Positions 1-7,386 of a stretch of 64,000 nucleotides of DNA are shown piece after piece. The position numbers and the translations under genes were made by a program. Each line of letters opens with the position of its first letter. Position 1 is the first letter of the stretch. The stretch comes from Parasphaerochaeta coccoides DSM 17374. GTDB lineage: Bacteria > Spirochaetota > Spirochaetia > Sphaerochaetales > Sphaerochaetaceae. The stretch spans positions 2,108,001-2,172,000 of the forward strand of contig NC_015436.1 in the NCBI RefSeq assembly GCF_000208385.1. Direction: 5' to 3'. The notes under the pieces were generated by a model. The model was not told the DNA's origin, did no database searches, and worked only from the letters and a program-made list of their open reading frames with translations.

Positions 1-709
1 GGATGGGACCGAAATAGTGATCCTCAAGCTCCTGCCCCTTGGGAGGTTTCGCTCCAACCAAGGTACGTCCGCAATGAACCAGGTCTTTGCGCTTGAGATA
101 AAGCTCACGGTCAACCAGGAAGTATTCCTGTTCAGGCCCTGCCGTGGTGATGACTCTCTTGACATCAGTCTTTCCGAACAGACGGAGCAGGCGTACCGCG
201 GAATCACTCAACGCTTCCATGGAACGAAGAAGCGGAGTTTTCTTGTCCAGTGCTTCACCGCTGTAGGAACAGAAAGCCGTGGGGATGCACAGCGTATTGT
301 CCTTGATGAAGGCATAACTCGTAGGATCCCATGCCGTATAGCCGCGAGCCTCGAAGGTAGCGCGGAGACCTCCCGAAGGGAAAGAAGATGCATCAGGCTC
401 TCCCTTAATCAGTTCCTTGCCGGAGAATACCATCAAGACCCGTCCGTCCTTGGTGGGAGAAACAAAGCTCTCATGCTTCTCAGCGGTGATACCGGTCATT
501 GGCTGGAACCAGTGGGTATAATGAGTCGCGCCCAGTCCAATCGCCCATTCCTTCATGGCATTGGCTACGGCGTTGGCTATGGTGATGTCCAAATCTTTGC
601 CGTCTCGAACCGTTTTCTTCAGCGCCTTGTAGATGTCCTGAGGCAATGACTCCTGCATGATCCTGTCATTGAAGACGAGTGACCCAAAATAACTGGAAAT
701 CGTATCCAT
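1..709 (-). CDS. glnN: Type III glutamine synthetase, N-terminal part
   Basis: Makes glutamine from glutamate, ammonia and ATP in the cytoplasm. Reading the minus strand from the ATG at 709 gives an uninterrupted 236-residue N-terminus that runs off the window edge; GSIII enzymes are about 700 residues. It contains the GSIII-type segment [18 protein letters not shown] near residue 125 and [15 protein letters not shown] near residue 200, which type I and II enzymes lack. The start is set by GGGGAG a few bases upstream. The 5' leader carries a terminator and a competing hairpin, and the divergent neighbour encodes an ANTAR antiterminator, so control at the RNA level is likely. The family call is firm; the rest of the gene is not visible. 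Confidence 0.95.
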   Translation of the reverse strand, partial: MDTISSYFGSLVFNDRIMQESLPQDIYKALKKTVRDGKDLDITIANAVANAMKEWAIGLGATHYTHWFQPMTGITAEKHESFVSPTKDGRVLMVFSGKELIKGEPDASSFPSGGLRATFEARGYTAWDPTSYAFIKDNTLCIPTAFCSYSGEALDKKTPLLRSMEALSDSAVRLLRLFGKTDVKRVITTAGPEQEYFLVDRELYLKRKDLVHCGRTLVGAKPPKGQELEDHYFGPI

Positions 710-757
710 TGATGTTCTCCCCTATAAAAACCGGCTTCGCAATACCTGCATGATATG

Positions 758-805
758 AAAAAAGACGCCGTAGACCACATGGACTACAGCGTCTTTGCTG
801 ATGTC
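758..805 (-). promoter_or_regulatory. glnN leader: hexaloop antiterminator overlapping an intrinsic terminator
   Basis: On the minus strand, bases 796-784 pair with 773-761 (13 positions, one G-U) and are followed by six U (763-758): an intrinsic terminator about 50 nt before the glnN start. The same 5' arm can instead join a hairpin CAGC-AAAGAC-GCUG (800-787), whose six-base loop has A at position 1 and G at position 4, the ANTAR-target pattern. An outer GAC/GUC pairing (805-803 with 784-782) extends it past a 2x2 mismatch. The two folds share 796-784 and exclude each other. I could not find a clean second hexaloop (P1) upstream. Confidence 0.75.
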
Positions 806-809
806 GTTA

Positions 810-839
810 CTTTTACAGGAGACTGCCCGTTTCTGTCAA
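810..839 (-). promoter_or_regulatory. Candidate sigma70 promoter of glnN
   Basis: A perfect TTGACA lies at 839-834 on the minus strand, followed after 18 bp by TAAAAG (815-810, 4 of 6 matches to TATAAT). Transcription would begin near 803-806, right at the base of the hexaloop hairpin. If this is the real start there is no room for a second ANTAR hairpin. An alternative -10 (TATAAA at 894-889) further upstream lacks a good -35. Confidence 0.45.
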
Positions 840-1022
840 CTCCCAAGGAAAGTCATTTTTCATTTTTCCTTTTCTTTTTCATTTTTGTTTTATATGGGAA
901 ATCGGAAGCGCCATCACGCCTCCTACGCAAGCGCGTCTTGCGCCAAGCTCAACAGCATATTATCATGACGCGAAAGAACATCACGACCTGATTGTCTCCG
1001 AGCGGGAAAAAAAGGCGGAATT

Positions 1023-1592
1023 ATGAGTGGAAGTATTCTTGTCGCGTCCATCGCTCCTTCACAAAGCTGCCATATGGCAGCCATCAAAGACGCCGCGTCA
1101 TCTTCCATCCTGACCATTGTGCAGTCGGGAGCCGAGGCTCGCCGCCTCATCATGGATGAAGAATGGGATACCATCATCCTTGATCTCCCCCTGCCTGATG
1201 AGAAAGACAGCGACCTTTGCCGTATGATTGGAGAAAAAACCTTTGCATCGCTCGTGGTTATCGTGCCAGACGACCTTGTCGATACGACATCTTCTGTGGT
1301 AGAAGATTACGGGGCCGTGGTCATCGGCAGGCCATTGGATCCGGTCGCGTTTTCTTATGTGTTGAAATTCGCCCGGTCAATGAGACGCCGCATAGCCATG
1401 CTGCATCAGAAGAACTCCCGGCTTGAAAGTAAGCTGGATGAGGTCAAGCTGGTCGATCGCGCGAAAATCGCGCTCGTTCATTACCTTGACATGACTGAGG
1501 CGCAGGCTCACCGCTACATTGAGAAGCAGGCTATGGATCTGCGCATTCCGCGTATAGCGGTGGCGCGCCGTATCCTGAAGACATATGAATGA
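1023..1592 (+). CDS. ANTAR-domain antitermination regulator with degenerate receiver
   Basis: A 189-residue two-domain regulator. Residues 1-120 have a receiver-like fold, but the usual acidic pair after the first strand is replaced (ILVASIAPS). The hydroxyl residue of strand 4 is not evident, and the strand 5 lysine position reads GRPL. One plausible aspartate remains in [10 protein letters not shown] coiled-coil linker leads to an ANTAR domain at about residues 140-187, recognisable by the spacing of [19 protein letters not shown] and the A-R-R-I-L end. ANTAR proteins bind paired hexaloop RNA hairpins and prevent termination. The gene is divergent from glnN, whose leader has such a hairpin, and its end overlaps the region just before pyrG, so the two are probably cotranscribed. 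The missing pocket residues suggest control by a partner or ligand rather than phosphorylation (inference). Confidence 0.88.
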   Translation: MSGSILVASIAPSQSCHMAAIKDAASSSILTIVQSGAEARRLIMDEEWDTIILDLPLPDEKDSDLCRMIGEKTFASLVVIVPDDLVDTTSSVVEDYGAVVIGRPLDPVAFSYVLKFARSMRRRIAMLHQKNSRLESKLDEVKLVDRAKIALVHYLDMTEAQAHRYIEKQAMDLRIPRIAVARRILKTYE

Positions 1593-1626
1593 GCATAGGG
1601 AACTATCAGGGAAACGGGAGAAGATG

Positions 1627-3237
1627 ATGACGAAATATGTCTTTGTGACTGGTGGTGTTGTTTCTGGCCTGGGAAAAGGGATAACCGCTGCGTCCCTGGG
1701 GCGTCTGCTGAAAAACCGCGGGCTTAAGATAGCGGCGCAAAAGTTGGATCCGTACATGAATGTCGATCCGGGCACGATGAGCCCGTTCCAGCATGGGGAA
1801 GTCTTTGTCACCGATGATGGCGCTGAAACCGACCTTGACCTGGGACACTATGAAAGGTTCATTGATGAGGATCTCAACAAATTCTCCAACATGACCAGCG
1901 GGAAAGTATATTGGAATGTCCTGACCAAGGAACGGAACGGGGAATATCTGGGCAGCACCGTCCAAATCATCCCCCATGTGACCAACGAAATCAAAAGTTT
2001 CATTTATGCCGTAGGCCGCAAGACCAATGCCGACGTAGTCATCACCGAGATAGGCGGAACCATCGGCGACATAGAGAGCCAGCCTTTTCTTGAAGCTATC
2101 CGCCAGGTCAGCCGTGAAGTGGGAGAATCCAACTGTCTGTTCATCCATGTGACCCTTGTCCCCTATCTCCGCAGCAGCGGGGAGCACAAGTCCAAGCCCA
2201 CCCAGCATTCCGTCAAGATACTTCAGGGATCCGGCATCACGCCCCACATCATAGTGACGCGGAGCGATGAACCCCTCGACCAGTCCACCAAAGACAAGAT
2301 TGCGCTTTTCTGCAATGTGAAAAGAGATTGCGTCATAGAGAACCGTACTGTACCGGTCCTCTACCAAGCACCGGTCATGCTGGCTTCCGAGGGGCTGGAT
2401 GAAATCGTCTGCCGGGAGATGAACCTTGGCGCCGGCCCTTGCGACATGACGGACTGGAACCGCATGCTCAAGCAAATCGAAGCATCTGTCACTCCTGTCC
2501 GCATTTCCCTCGTGGGGAAATACACGCAGCTTCATGATGCCTATCTTTCCGTCATGGAGTCCCTCAAGCACGCTGGCTGGGAAAACCAGAGCCGTGTCTC
2601 CATTTCATGGATAGATTCGGAGTGCGTCACGCCGGATTCCGTTGACGACCTGCTTGCGGGGAGTGATGGCATCTTGATTCCGGGAGGCTTCGGCGACCGC
2701 GGTATTGAAGGAATGATTGTAGCTGCCCGCTATGCACGAGAAAACAAGATACCGTATTTCGGCATCTGCCTGGGAATGCAAATTGCCGTCATTGAATATG
2801 CCCGTGATGTCATGGGTCTTGTGGATGCAAATTCAAGCGAGTTCGCCCCGAATGGTCTTCATTCCGTCATAGACTTGATGCCCGACCAAATGGGCAACAT
2901 CCCCAAGGGAGGTACGATGCGTCTGGGAGAATATCCTTGTGCCATCGTTCCGGAGACTATCATGAATCGCGCATACAGGGGAGAGGCGGAAATCAAGGAA
3001 CGGCATCGCCACCGGTATGAATTTAATAATGTTTTCAGGGAACAGCTGGTGAAGGCCGGTCTGACTATATCCGGTCATTCTCCTGACGGTCATCTGGTGG
3101 AAGCCGTGGAGTTGCCTGAGCATGTCCATCCTTTCTACCTCGGCGTACAGTTCCATCCTGAATTCAAGAGTCGTCCAAACCGTGCCCATCCGGTATTCAG
3201 GGAATTCCTTGCTGCCGCATTGAAAAAGTCCCGGTAG
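1627..3237 (+). CDS. pyrG: CTP synthase
   Basis: Converts UTP to CTP using ATP and glutamine-derived ammonia. The 536-residue product has the N-terminal amidoligase domain with the P-loop-like [17 protein letters not shown] and the GGTIGDIES motif. Its C-terminal class I glutamine amidotransferase domain has nucleophile Cys in GICLGMQ and the His-Glu pair in FHPEF. The length matches the family. An in-frame ATG exists at 1585, but GGGAGA sits 6 nt before the ATG at 1627 and family members begin at this [10 protein letters not shown]. The gene follows the ANTAR regulator with only about 35 nt between, a link between glutamine sensing and a glutamine-consuming enzyme. No clear terminator follows. 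Confidence 0.97.
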   Translation: MTKYVFVTGGVVSGLGKGITAASLGRLLKNRGLKIAAQKLDPYMNVDPGTMSPFQHGEVFVTDDGAETDLDLGHYERFIDEDLNKFSNMTSGKVYWNVLTKERNGEYLGSTVQIIPHVTNEIKSFIYAVGRKTNADVVITEIGGTIGDIESQPFLEAIRQVSREVGESNCLFIHVTLVPYLRSSGEHKSKPTQHSVKILQGSGITPHIIVTRSDEPLDQSTKDKIALFCNVKRDCVIENRTVPVLYQAPVMLASEGLDEIVCREMNLGAGPCDMTDWNRMLKQIEASVTPVRISLVGKYTQLHDAYLSVMESLKHAGWENQSRVSISWIDSECVTPDSVDDLLAGSDGILIPGGFGDRGIEGMIVAARYARENKIPYFGICLGMQIAVIEYARDVMGLVDANSSEFAPNGLHSVIDLMPDQMGNIPKGGTMRLGEYPCAIVPETIMNRAYRGEAEIKERHRHRYEFNNVFREQLVKAGLTISGHSPDGHLVEAVELPEHVHPFYLGVQFHPEFKSRPNRAHPVFREFLAAALKKSR

Positions 3238-3334
3238 TTTACCGTGATCCAACGTTCGGTGTAGAAAGTATTTTCGCTTTAGTGCTTTTCCGCTGGGTCG
3301 TCATATGTCATACAGGCATTTGTCATCCATTTTG

Positions 3335-3392
3335 TTGCCTTTTGCTTTTTCGTCATGTATATTCATTCATGCATAATGAATGTTTATTCAGT
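3335..3392 (+). promoter_or_regulatory. argR promoter with two ARG boxes 3 bp apart
   Basis: Two 18-bp arginine-repressor operators are visible. The first (3354-3371) has TGTAT-N4-ATTCA. The second (3375-3392) has TGAAT-N4-ATTCA, a perfect core. They are separated by 3 bp, the classical spacing for one ArgR hexamer. TTGCCT (3335-3340) and TATATT (3358-3363) are 17 bp apart, so the boxes cover the -10 and start site. This predicts arginine-dependent autorepression of argR. Confidence 0.8.
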
Positions 3393-3422
3393 ATGATTAT
3401 CCATCCAAGGAGAAGCTACGCC

Positions 3423-3893
3423 ATGAGAGGACGCCATAACCGGCTTGCGGTTGTCAAGGAATTAATCAAGAACAATAAGATCGACAACCAGGATGCTCTG
3501 CTTGAGATGCTGCGATTGGAAGGTTTTTCCGTCACACAGGCAACATTGTCCCGTGACCTCAAGATGCTCAAGGTGGGAAAGATATCTGACGGATGGTCGG
3601 GGTATTACTATGCCCTGCCAGAGAAAGACTTGATTTCTGAATCCGAGAAAAGCTACATCCAGGACGTGCGCCGCGGCATACTGTCCATTGAGTTCAGCGG
3701 CAATTTCGGCGTGGTGAAGACCCGACCCGGCCATGCGAACAGCGTTGGGATTGCCCTGGATATCCTTGCCCTTCCGGAAATCCTTGGTACCCTTGCCGGC
3801 GATGATACAATCTTCCTGATTCTCCGCGAGGGGATGACCAAAGAAGACCTTCTGGAAAGTTTCAAGATCCGCATCCCTGAAATCACGGACTGA
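3423..3893 (+). CDS. argR: Arginine repressor
   Basis: A 156-residue ArgR/AhrC-family repressor. The N-terminal winged helix (about residues 1-70) contains VTQATLSRDLKMLKV, matching the family SQATVSRDI recognition helix. The C-terminal oligomerisation and arginine-binding domain has KTRPGHANSVGIALD and the hallmark LAGDDTIFLI. The start at 3423 is preceded by AAGGAGAAG. Tandem ARG boxes overlap its promoter, indicating autoregulation. No arginine biosynthesis genes are in the window, so targets lie elsewhere. pgi follows 76 nt downstream in the same direction and may share the transcript. Confidence 0.95.
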   Translation: MRGRHNRLAVVKELIKNNKIDNQDALLEMLRLEGFSVTQATLSRDLKMLKVGKISDGWSGYYYALPEKDLISESEKSYIQDVRRGILSIEFSGNFGVVKTRPGHANSVGIALDILALPEILGTLAGDDTIFLILREGMTKEDLLESFKIRIPEITD

Positions 3894-3937
3894 AATCTCC
3901 TGTATGCCTTGCATCCCCTCCGCATGCAACGCTACAA

Positions 3938-3970
3938 TCCTGGGTGAGCATGAGACCCAGGAGGATATGA
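3938..3970 (+). promoter_or_regulatory. Hairpin over the pgi ribosome-binding site, with mini-ORF
   Basis: TCCTGGGT (3938-3945) pairs perfectly with ACCCAGGA (3955-3962) across a 9-nt loop. The 3' arm includes the first four bases of the AGGAGG ribosome-binding site (3959-3964) of pgi. A start codon inside the structure (3950) opens a six-codon frame, MRPRRI, whose TGA overlaps the pgi ATG as ATGATG/TGATG. Both features could limit or couple pgi translation. This is a structural reading only. Confidence 0.5.
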
Positions 3971-5553
3971 TGACCTATAAGAACCTTGACCAGAGCACGG
4001 CTTTCGCCGCCGTATCAGCCCTTGCCCCCGCAGACATCAGGACGACCCTGGATCCAGAGCGTTTCGCTTCCTGTTCCATCCCCGCGGGAGGAGGGCTTAC
4101 GTATTCCTATGCCGCCATGCCCGTGGTGAAGTCTCACATTGATGCTCTCCAGTCCCTGTCGGATGATCAAGAAGTCATAGCCAAATATACGGCTCTCCTG
4201 TCAGGAGAAATCATGAACACCGGAGAGAAGCGCCTGGTGCTTCATCATCTCCTGCGCGGTCGTGTGCCGGGAGCTTCCGAGACGGTCATGGCAGACGGAG
4301 AAGAAAAAGGGGCTTTCTATGCGGCGGAACTGGAGAAGACGCGCGCTTTCGCCGCCCAAGTACGTGATGGCAGGATTACTGGCTCGACGGGCAAGACTTT
4401 CCGTACTGTCGTCCAGATAGGCATAGGAGGCAGCGACCTCGGCCCCCGCGCCCTATATCTCGCCTTGAAGGACTGGGCTCTTGGAGAAGGCATCCAGCGT
4501 CTTGAGGCACGTTTCATCTCCAACGTGGACCCTGATGATGCCGCGGATGTTCTTGACGGGCTGGACATGGAACGGACTTTGTTCATCCTTGTGTCGAAAA
4601 GCGGCACGACGCAGGAAACCTTGACGAACCGTGATTTGGTAATCCAGGCGATGCACAAGAAAAAAATTACCGGTCTCAACCCTGCAAAACACATGGTGGC
4701 GGTCACCAGCAAGACCAGTCCTCTGGCGACAAGCAAGAATGTACTGGCATCGTTCTTCTTCGACGACTATATAGGCGGCCGGTATTCATCATCAAGCGCC
4801 GTTGGCGGCGTGGTGCTGTCCTTGGCTTTCGGACATGAGACATTCGCACGTTTTCTGGAGGGCGCTCATCAGGCCGATGCCAAAGCATTGGAAAAGGATG
4901 TCACCAAGAACGCCGCCCTTCTCGATGCCCTCATTGGCGTCTACCTGCGCAATGTCCTGAATTGTCCTGTGACCGCTGTCCTGCCCTATTCCCAAGCGTT
5001 GAGCCGCTTTCCCGCCCATCTGCAACAGTTGGACATGGAAAGCAATGGCAAGAGCGTGAACCGCGACGGTGTTCCTGTCTCCTACAAGACTGGGCCTGTC
5101 GTGTTTGGAGAACCCGGAACCAACGGACAGCATTCCTTCTATCAGCTCCTTCACCAAGGGACGGACATCATTCCGCTCCAGTTCATCGGATTTTCCCGGT
5201 CGCAGGCCGGTCAGGATATTGTTACCGATGGTTCGACCAGCCAGCAGAAGCTCAACGCAAACCTGTCCGCCCAAATCGTTGCCTTTGCCCGTGGCAAGGA
5301 TGACGGGAATCCGAACAAGAGGTTTGCCGGAGGACGCTGGTCTTCCCTTCTCCATGGCGAGCGTCTCACACCGGAAAGCCTGGGTGCCCTTCTTGCCCAT
5401 TATGAAAACAAGGTGATGTTCCAGGGGTTCCTGTGGAACATCAACTCCTTTGACCAGGAAGGCGTCCAGCTGGGCAAGGTTCTGGCAGGAAAAGTCTTGG
5501 CGGGAAGCCAAGGAGATCCTGTCCTGGCAGCCTGCGCAAAGATGCTTTCATAA
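3970..5553 (+). CDS. pgi: Glucose-6-phosphate isomerase
   Basis: Interconverts glucose 6-phosphate and fructose 6-phosphate in glycolysis. The protein is 527 residues, as in the longer bacterial/eukaryotic-type PGI. Visible family motifs are GIGGSDLGPRALYLAL (about residue 150), the SKSGTTQETL phosphate-binding loop (about residue 210), GGRYSSSSAVG, and GEPGTNGQHSFYQLLHQGT containing the conserved Glu, Gln and His. Two ATGs (3967, 3970) follow AGGAGG; the second has the better 5-nt spacing. Upstream in-frame codons lie within the regulatory hairpin and are unlikely to be used. It sits downstream of argR and converges on the phosphofructokinase gene. Confidence 0.96.
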   Translation: MTYKNLDQSTAFAAVSALAPADIRTTLDPERFASCSIPAGGGLTYSYAAMPVVKSHIDALQSLSDDQEVIAKYTALLSGEIMNTGEKRLVLHHLLRGRVPGASETVMADGEEKGAFYAAELEKTRAFAAQVRDGRITGSTGKTFRTVVQIGIGGSDLGPRALYLALKDWALGEGIQRLEARFISNVDPDDAADVLDGLDMERTLFILVSKSGTTQETLTNRDLVIQAMHKKKITGLNPAKHMVAVTSKTSPLATSKNVLASFFFDDYIGGRYSSSSAVGGVVLSLAFGHETFARFLEGAHQADAKALEKDVTKNAALLDALIGVYLRNVLNCPVTAVLPYSQALSRFPAHLQQLDMESNGKSVNRDGVPVSYKTGPVVFGEPGTNGQHSFYQLLHQGTDIIPLQFIGFSRSQAGQDIVTDGSTSQQKLNANLSAQIVAFARGKDDGNPNKRFAGGRWSSLLHGERLTPESLGALLAHYENKVMFQGFLWNINSFDQEGVQLGKVLAGKVLAGSQGDPVLAACAKMLS

Positions 5554-5924
5554 ACGTTGTTCTGGCTGCATATTCCAAGCGGAAAGTTTGCCGTTGTTCT
5601 GTACGAACAAGTGGATGAACAATCAACTGATCAGGCATGTCAATGATATGGTGCAGCGTCCGTGTCCCGCCACTTTTCAAGAGTTGTAGCTGGTTTTCGT
5701 ATTTTTATAAAAAAACCCCCTCAGGAAAAGGAGGTTAAACCTGAGGGGGAACAAAAGGAGGTTAGAAAAAACCCGATTTTGCAATTTCCAGTCCTGGAGG
5801 GACTTAAAACTACTGTCGTTCTCTTTCTGAACCCTAAAATACATATAAGAGAAAAAAGAATCAAGAGAAATCATAAAAAATTAACGTCCATCTTTAGAAT
5901 TTTTCTGACCTTCTTTGAATTTAT
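5554..5924. other. Convergent intergenic region, no gene
   Basis: This 371-bp A+T-rich gap lies between the ends of pgi (plus) and the phosphofructokinase gene (minus). The only clear element is the minus-strand terminator at 5709-5749. A short hairpin, AGTCC-TGGAG-GGACT, occurs near 5794-5810 without a T run. Short open frames here cross the terminator and have no ribosome-binding sites. Confidence 0.6.
5709..5749 (-). terminator. Intrinsic terminator of the phosphofructokinase gene
   Basis: A perfect 10-bp stem, CCCCCTCAGG (5716-5725) with CCTGAGGGGG (5740-5749), is followed on the minus strand by seven T (5715-5709). It lies about 175 nt past the phosphofructokinase stop. Confidence 0.85.
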
Positions 5925-7253
5925 TCAGTTTGCCATGGAATATGGCTGGCGCGTATTCTCCAGAACATCGCGCCACAACGTCCCTTCCAAATCAATGTGG
6001 TTGCGTCGGCTGACCGCCACCTTGATGGGAATGTGGACATACTTGTTGTTCCATTGACTGATTAACGCCTGCGTCTTCCCCGCCATTGCCGCATGGACAG
6101 CATGGGCGCCAAGCCGGGCACAGTAGATGGAATCAAAGGAATCAGCGGGTGCGCTGCGGATGATGTAGCTGGGATCAATATACTTTATGTTCACCTCTAT
6201 GCGTTCCTTCTTGAAATAAGCCTGGATGCGATCCTTGAGGAATATGCCGATATCCTGAAACTTCACGTTGCCGGAAGCGTCCCTTTCCGCAGTGGGAGGC
6301 AACAGGTTCTGACCTGCTCCCTCGGCAAGCAAAATGACAGCATGCCCACGATCCAGAATCCTTTTCTTCAAGTGGACAAGGAACCCATTCTCCCCCTCCA
6401 GGTCAAACGGATTCTCAGGAATCAGACAGAAATTGACATCACTCTGCGCCAGGGATGTATTGGCGGCTATGAAACCGGACTCCCTGCCCATCACTTTGAC
6501 CAGGCCAATGCCGTTGATAGAATTGCGTGCCTCGATATGCGCCCCACGCACCACAGGAACCGCCTGAGCGACAGCTGTATCAAAACCAAAGGAACTCTGG
6601 ATGAACGAAAGATCATTATCTATTGTCTTCGGCACGCCGATGACCGATATCTTCAGCCCGCGCTTCTTGATTTCTTCCCCAATATCCCAGGCTCCCCGCA
6701 AGGTTCCGTCCCCTCCGACCGCCACCAGGATGTTGACGTTCATCCTCTCCAGCGAATCTACGATTTCGGAAATCTGATCACCACCACCGCGTGAGGAACC
6801 GAGGATGGTTCCGCCCTTCTCCTGAATGTCATCGACAATGTCCGGATCAAGGGGGATGATAGGAAAGGAAGACTCCTCCAGCAGACCTTGGTATCCATAG
6901 GGGATGCCGCTGATGCGGCGCACGCCGTAGCGATACCAGAAACATCGAACCACCGCCCTGATTACATTGTTCAGACCGGGACAGATACCACCGCAGGTAG
7001 TAATGGCCGCATGGACATGGGCAGGGTTGAAATAGATGCGCTCACGGGGGCCTGCAAGCTCCAGGGTACCATCATCCACAGGAACGGAATGACCGTCAGA
7101 ACCAGCCTTGGTCGCCACGTTGAACAGGATTCGGGTGGAGTCAAGCACATAGTCGGCCATGCCATCTCCGGAGCTATGGCTCATCAGAATGGGAGAAGGT
7201 ATCTTTGCCTCTCCAAGATTCGGTATAGTAAAGTCTAAAACTGCACTGCTCAT
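5925..7253 (-). CDS. 6-phosphofructokinase, probably ATP-dependent (trypanosomatid-like clade)
   Basis: Phosphorylates fructose 6-phosphate in glycolysis. The 442-residue length exceeds the 320 residues of the E. coli-type enzyme and matches the long group that includes trypanosomatid PFK and many spirochaete enzymes. The N-terminal extension of about 80 residues precedes TCGGICPGLNNVIR. GGDGTLRGA has Gly at the position that selects ATP over pyrophosphate (PPi enzymes have Asp), while PKTIDNDL carries Lys as in PPi-type enzymes. That mixed signature is characteristic of the ATP-using trypanosomatid clade. The start is preceded by GGAGG at about 9 nt. Three 9-bp tandem repeats lie 23-49 bp upstream. 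The phosphoryl donor is inferred from residues, not known. Confidence 0.9.
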   Translation of the reverse strand: MSSAVLDFTIPNLGEAKIPSPILMSHSSGDGMADYVLDSTRILFNVATKAGSDGHSVPVDDGTLELAGPRERIYFNPAHVHAAITTCGGICPGLNNVIRAVVRCFWYRYGVRRISGIPYGYQGLLEESSFPIIPLDPDIVDDIQEKGGTILGSSRGGGDQISEIVDSLERMNVNILVAVGGDGTLRGAWDIGEEIKKRGLKISVIGVPKTIDNDLSFIQSSFGFDTAVAQAVPVVRGAHIEARNSINGIGLVKVMGRESGFIAANTSLAQSDVNFCLIPENPFDLEGENGFLVHLKKRILDRGHAVILLAEGAGQNLLPPTAERDASGNVKFQDIGIFLKDRIQAYFKKERIEVNIKYIDPSYIIRSAPADSFDSIYCARLGAHAVHAAMAGKTQALISQWNNKYVHIPIKVAVSRRNHIDLEGTLWRDVLENTRQPYSMAN

Positions 7254-7275
7254 GCCCTATTCCTCCACAATCTTT

Positions 7276-7302
7276 ACTGTAGCTACTGTAGCTACTGTAG
7301 CT
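7276..7302 (-). repeat. Three tandem 9-bp repeats in the phosphofructokinase promoter region
   Basis: ACTGTAGCT occurs three times head to tail, then GTATG. On the minus strand a TTGACG (-35-like) lies just upstream, so the repeats occupy the likely -35/-10 spacer and leader. A change in copy number would shift promoter spacing by 9 bp. Confidence 0.8.
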
Positions 7303-7386
7303 GTATGTCCCGTCAATGACAAGACAGCACCATGCGGGAAACGCTCCATATGGGAAACGTATGAACGTTGGAACCTTGCTCTGGAA

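Noticed and set aside
17-649. A 210-codon plus-strand frame at the left edge
   Set aside because: It is antisense to the glutamine synthetase gene, whose translation matches GSIII throughout.
758-805. Glutamine riboswitch in the glnN leader
   Set aside because: The short leader lacks the multi-stem junction of known glutamine aptamers, and the hexaloop with an adjacent ANTAR gene explains it better.
901-945. Inverted repeat CGCAAG-ACGCG-CTTGCG as the missing first ANTAR hairpin (P1)
   Set aside because: Its loop is five bases and it lies about 110 nt from the hexaloop hairpin, upstream of the likely transcription start.
5677-5874. A 65-codon minus-strand frame
   Set aside because: It spans the phosphofructokinase terminator and has no ribosome-binding site.
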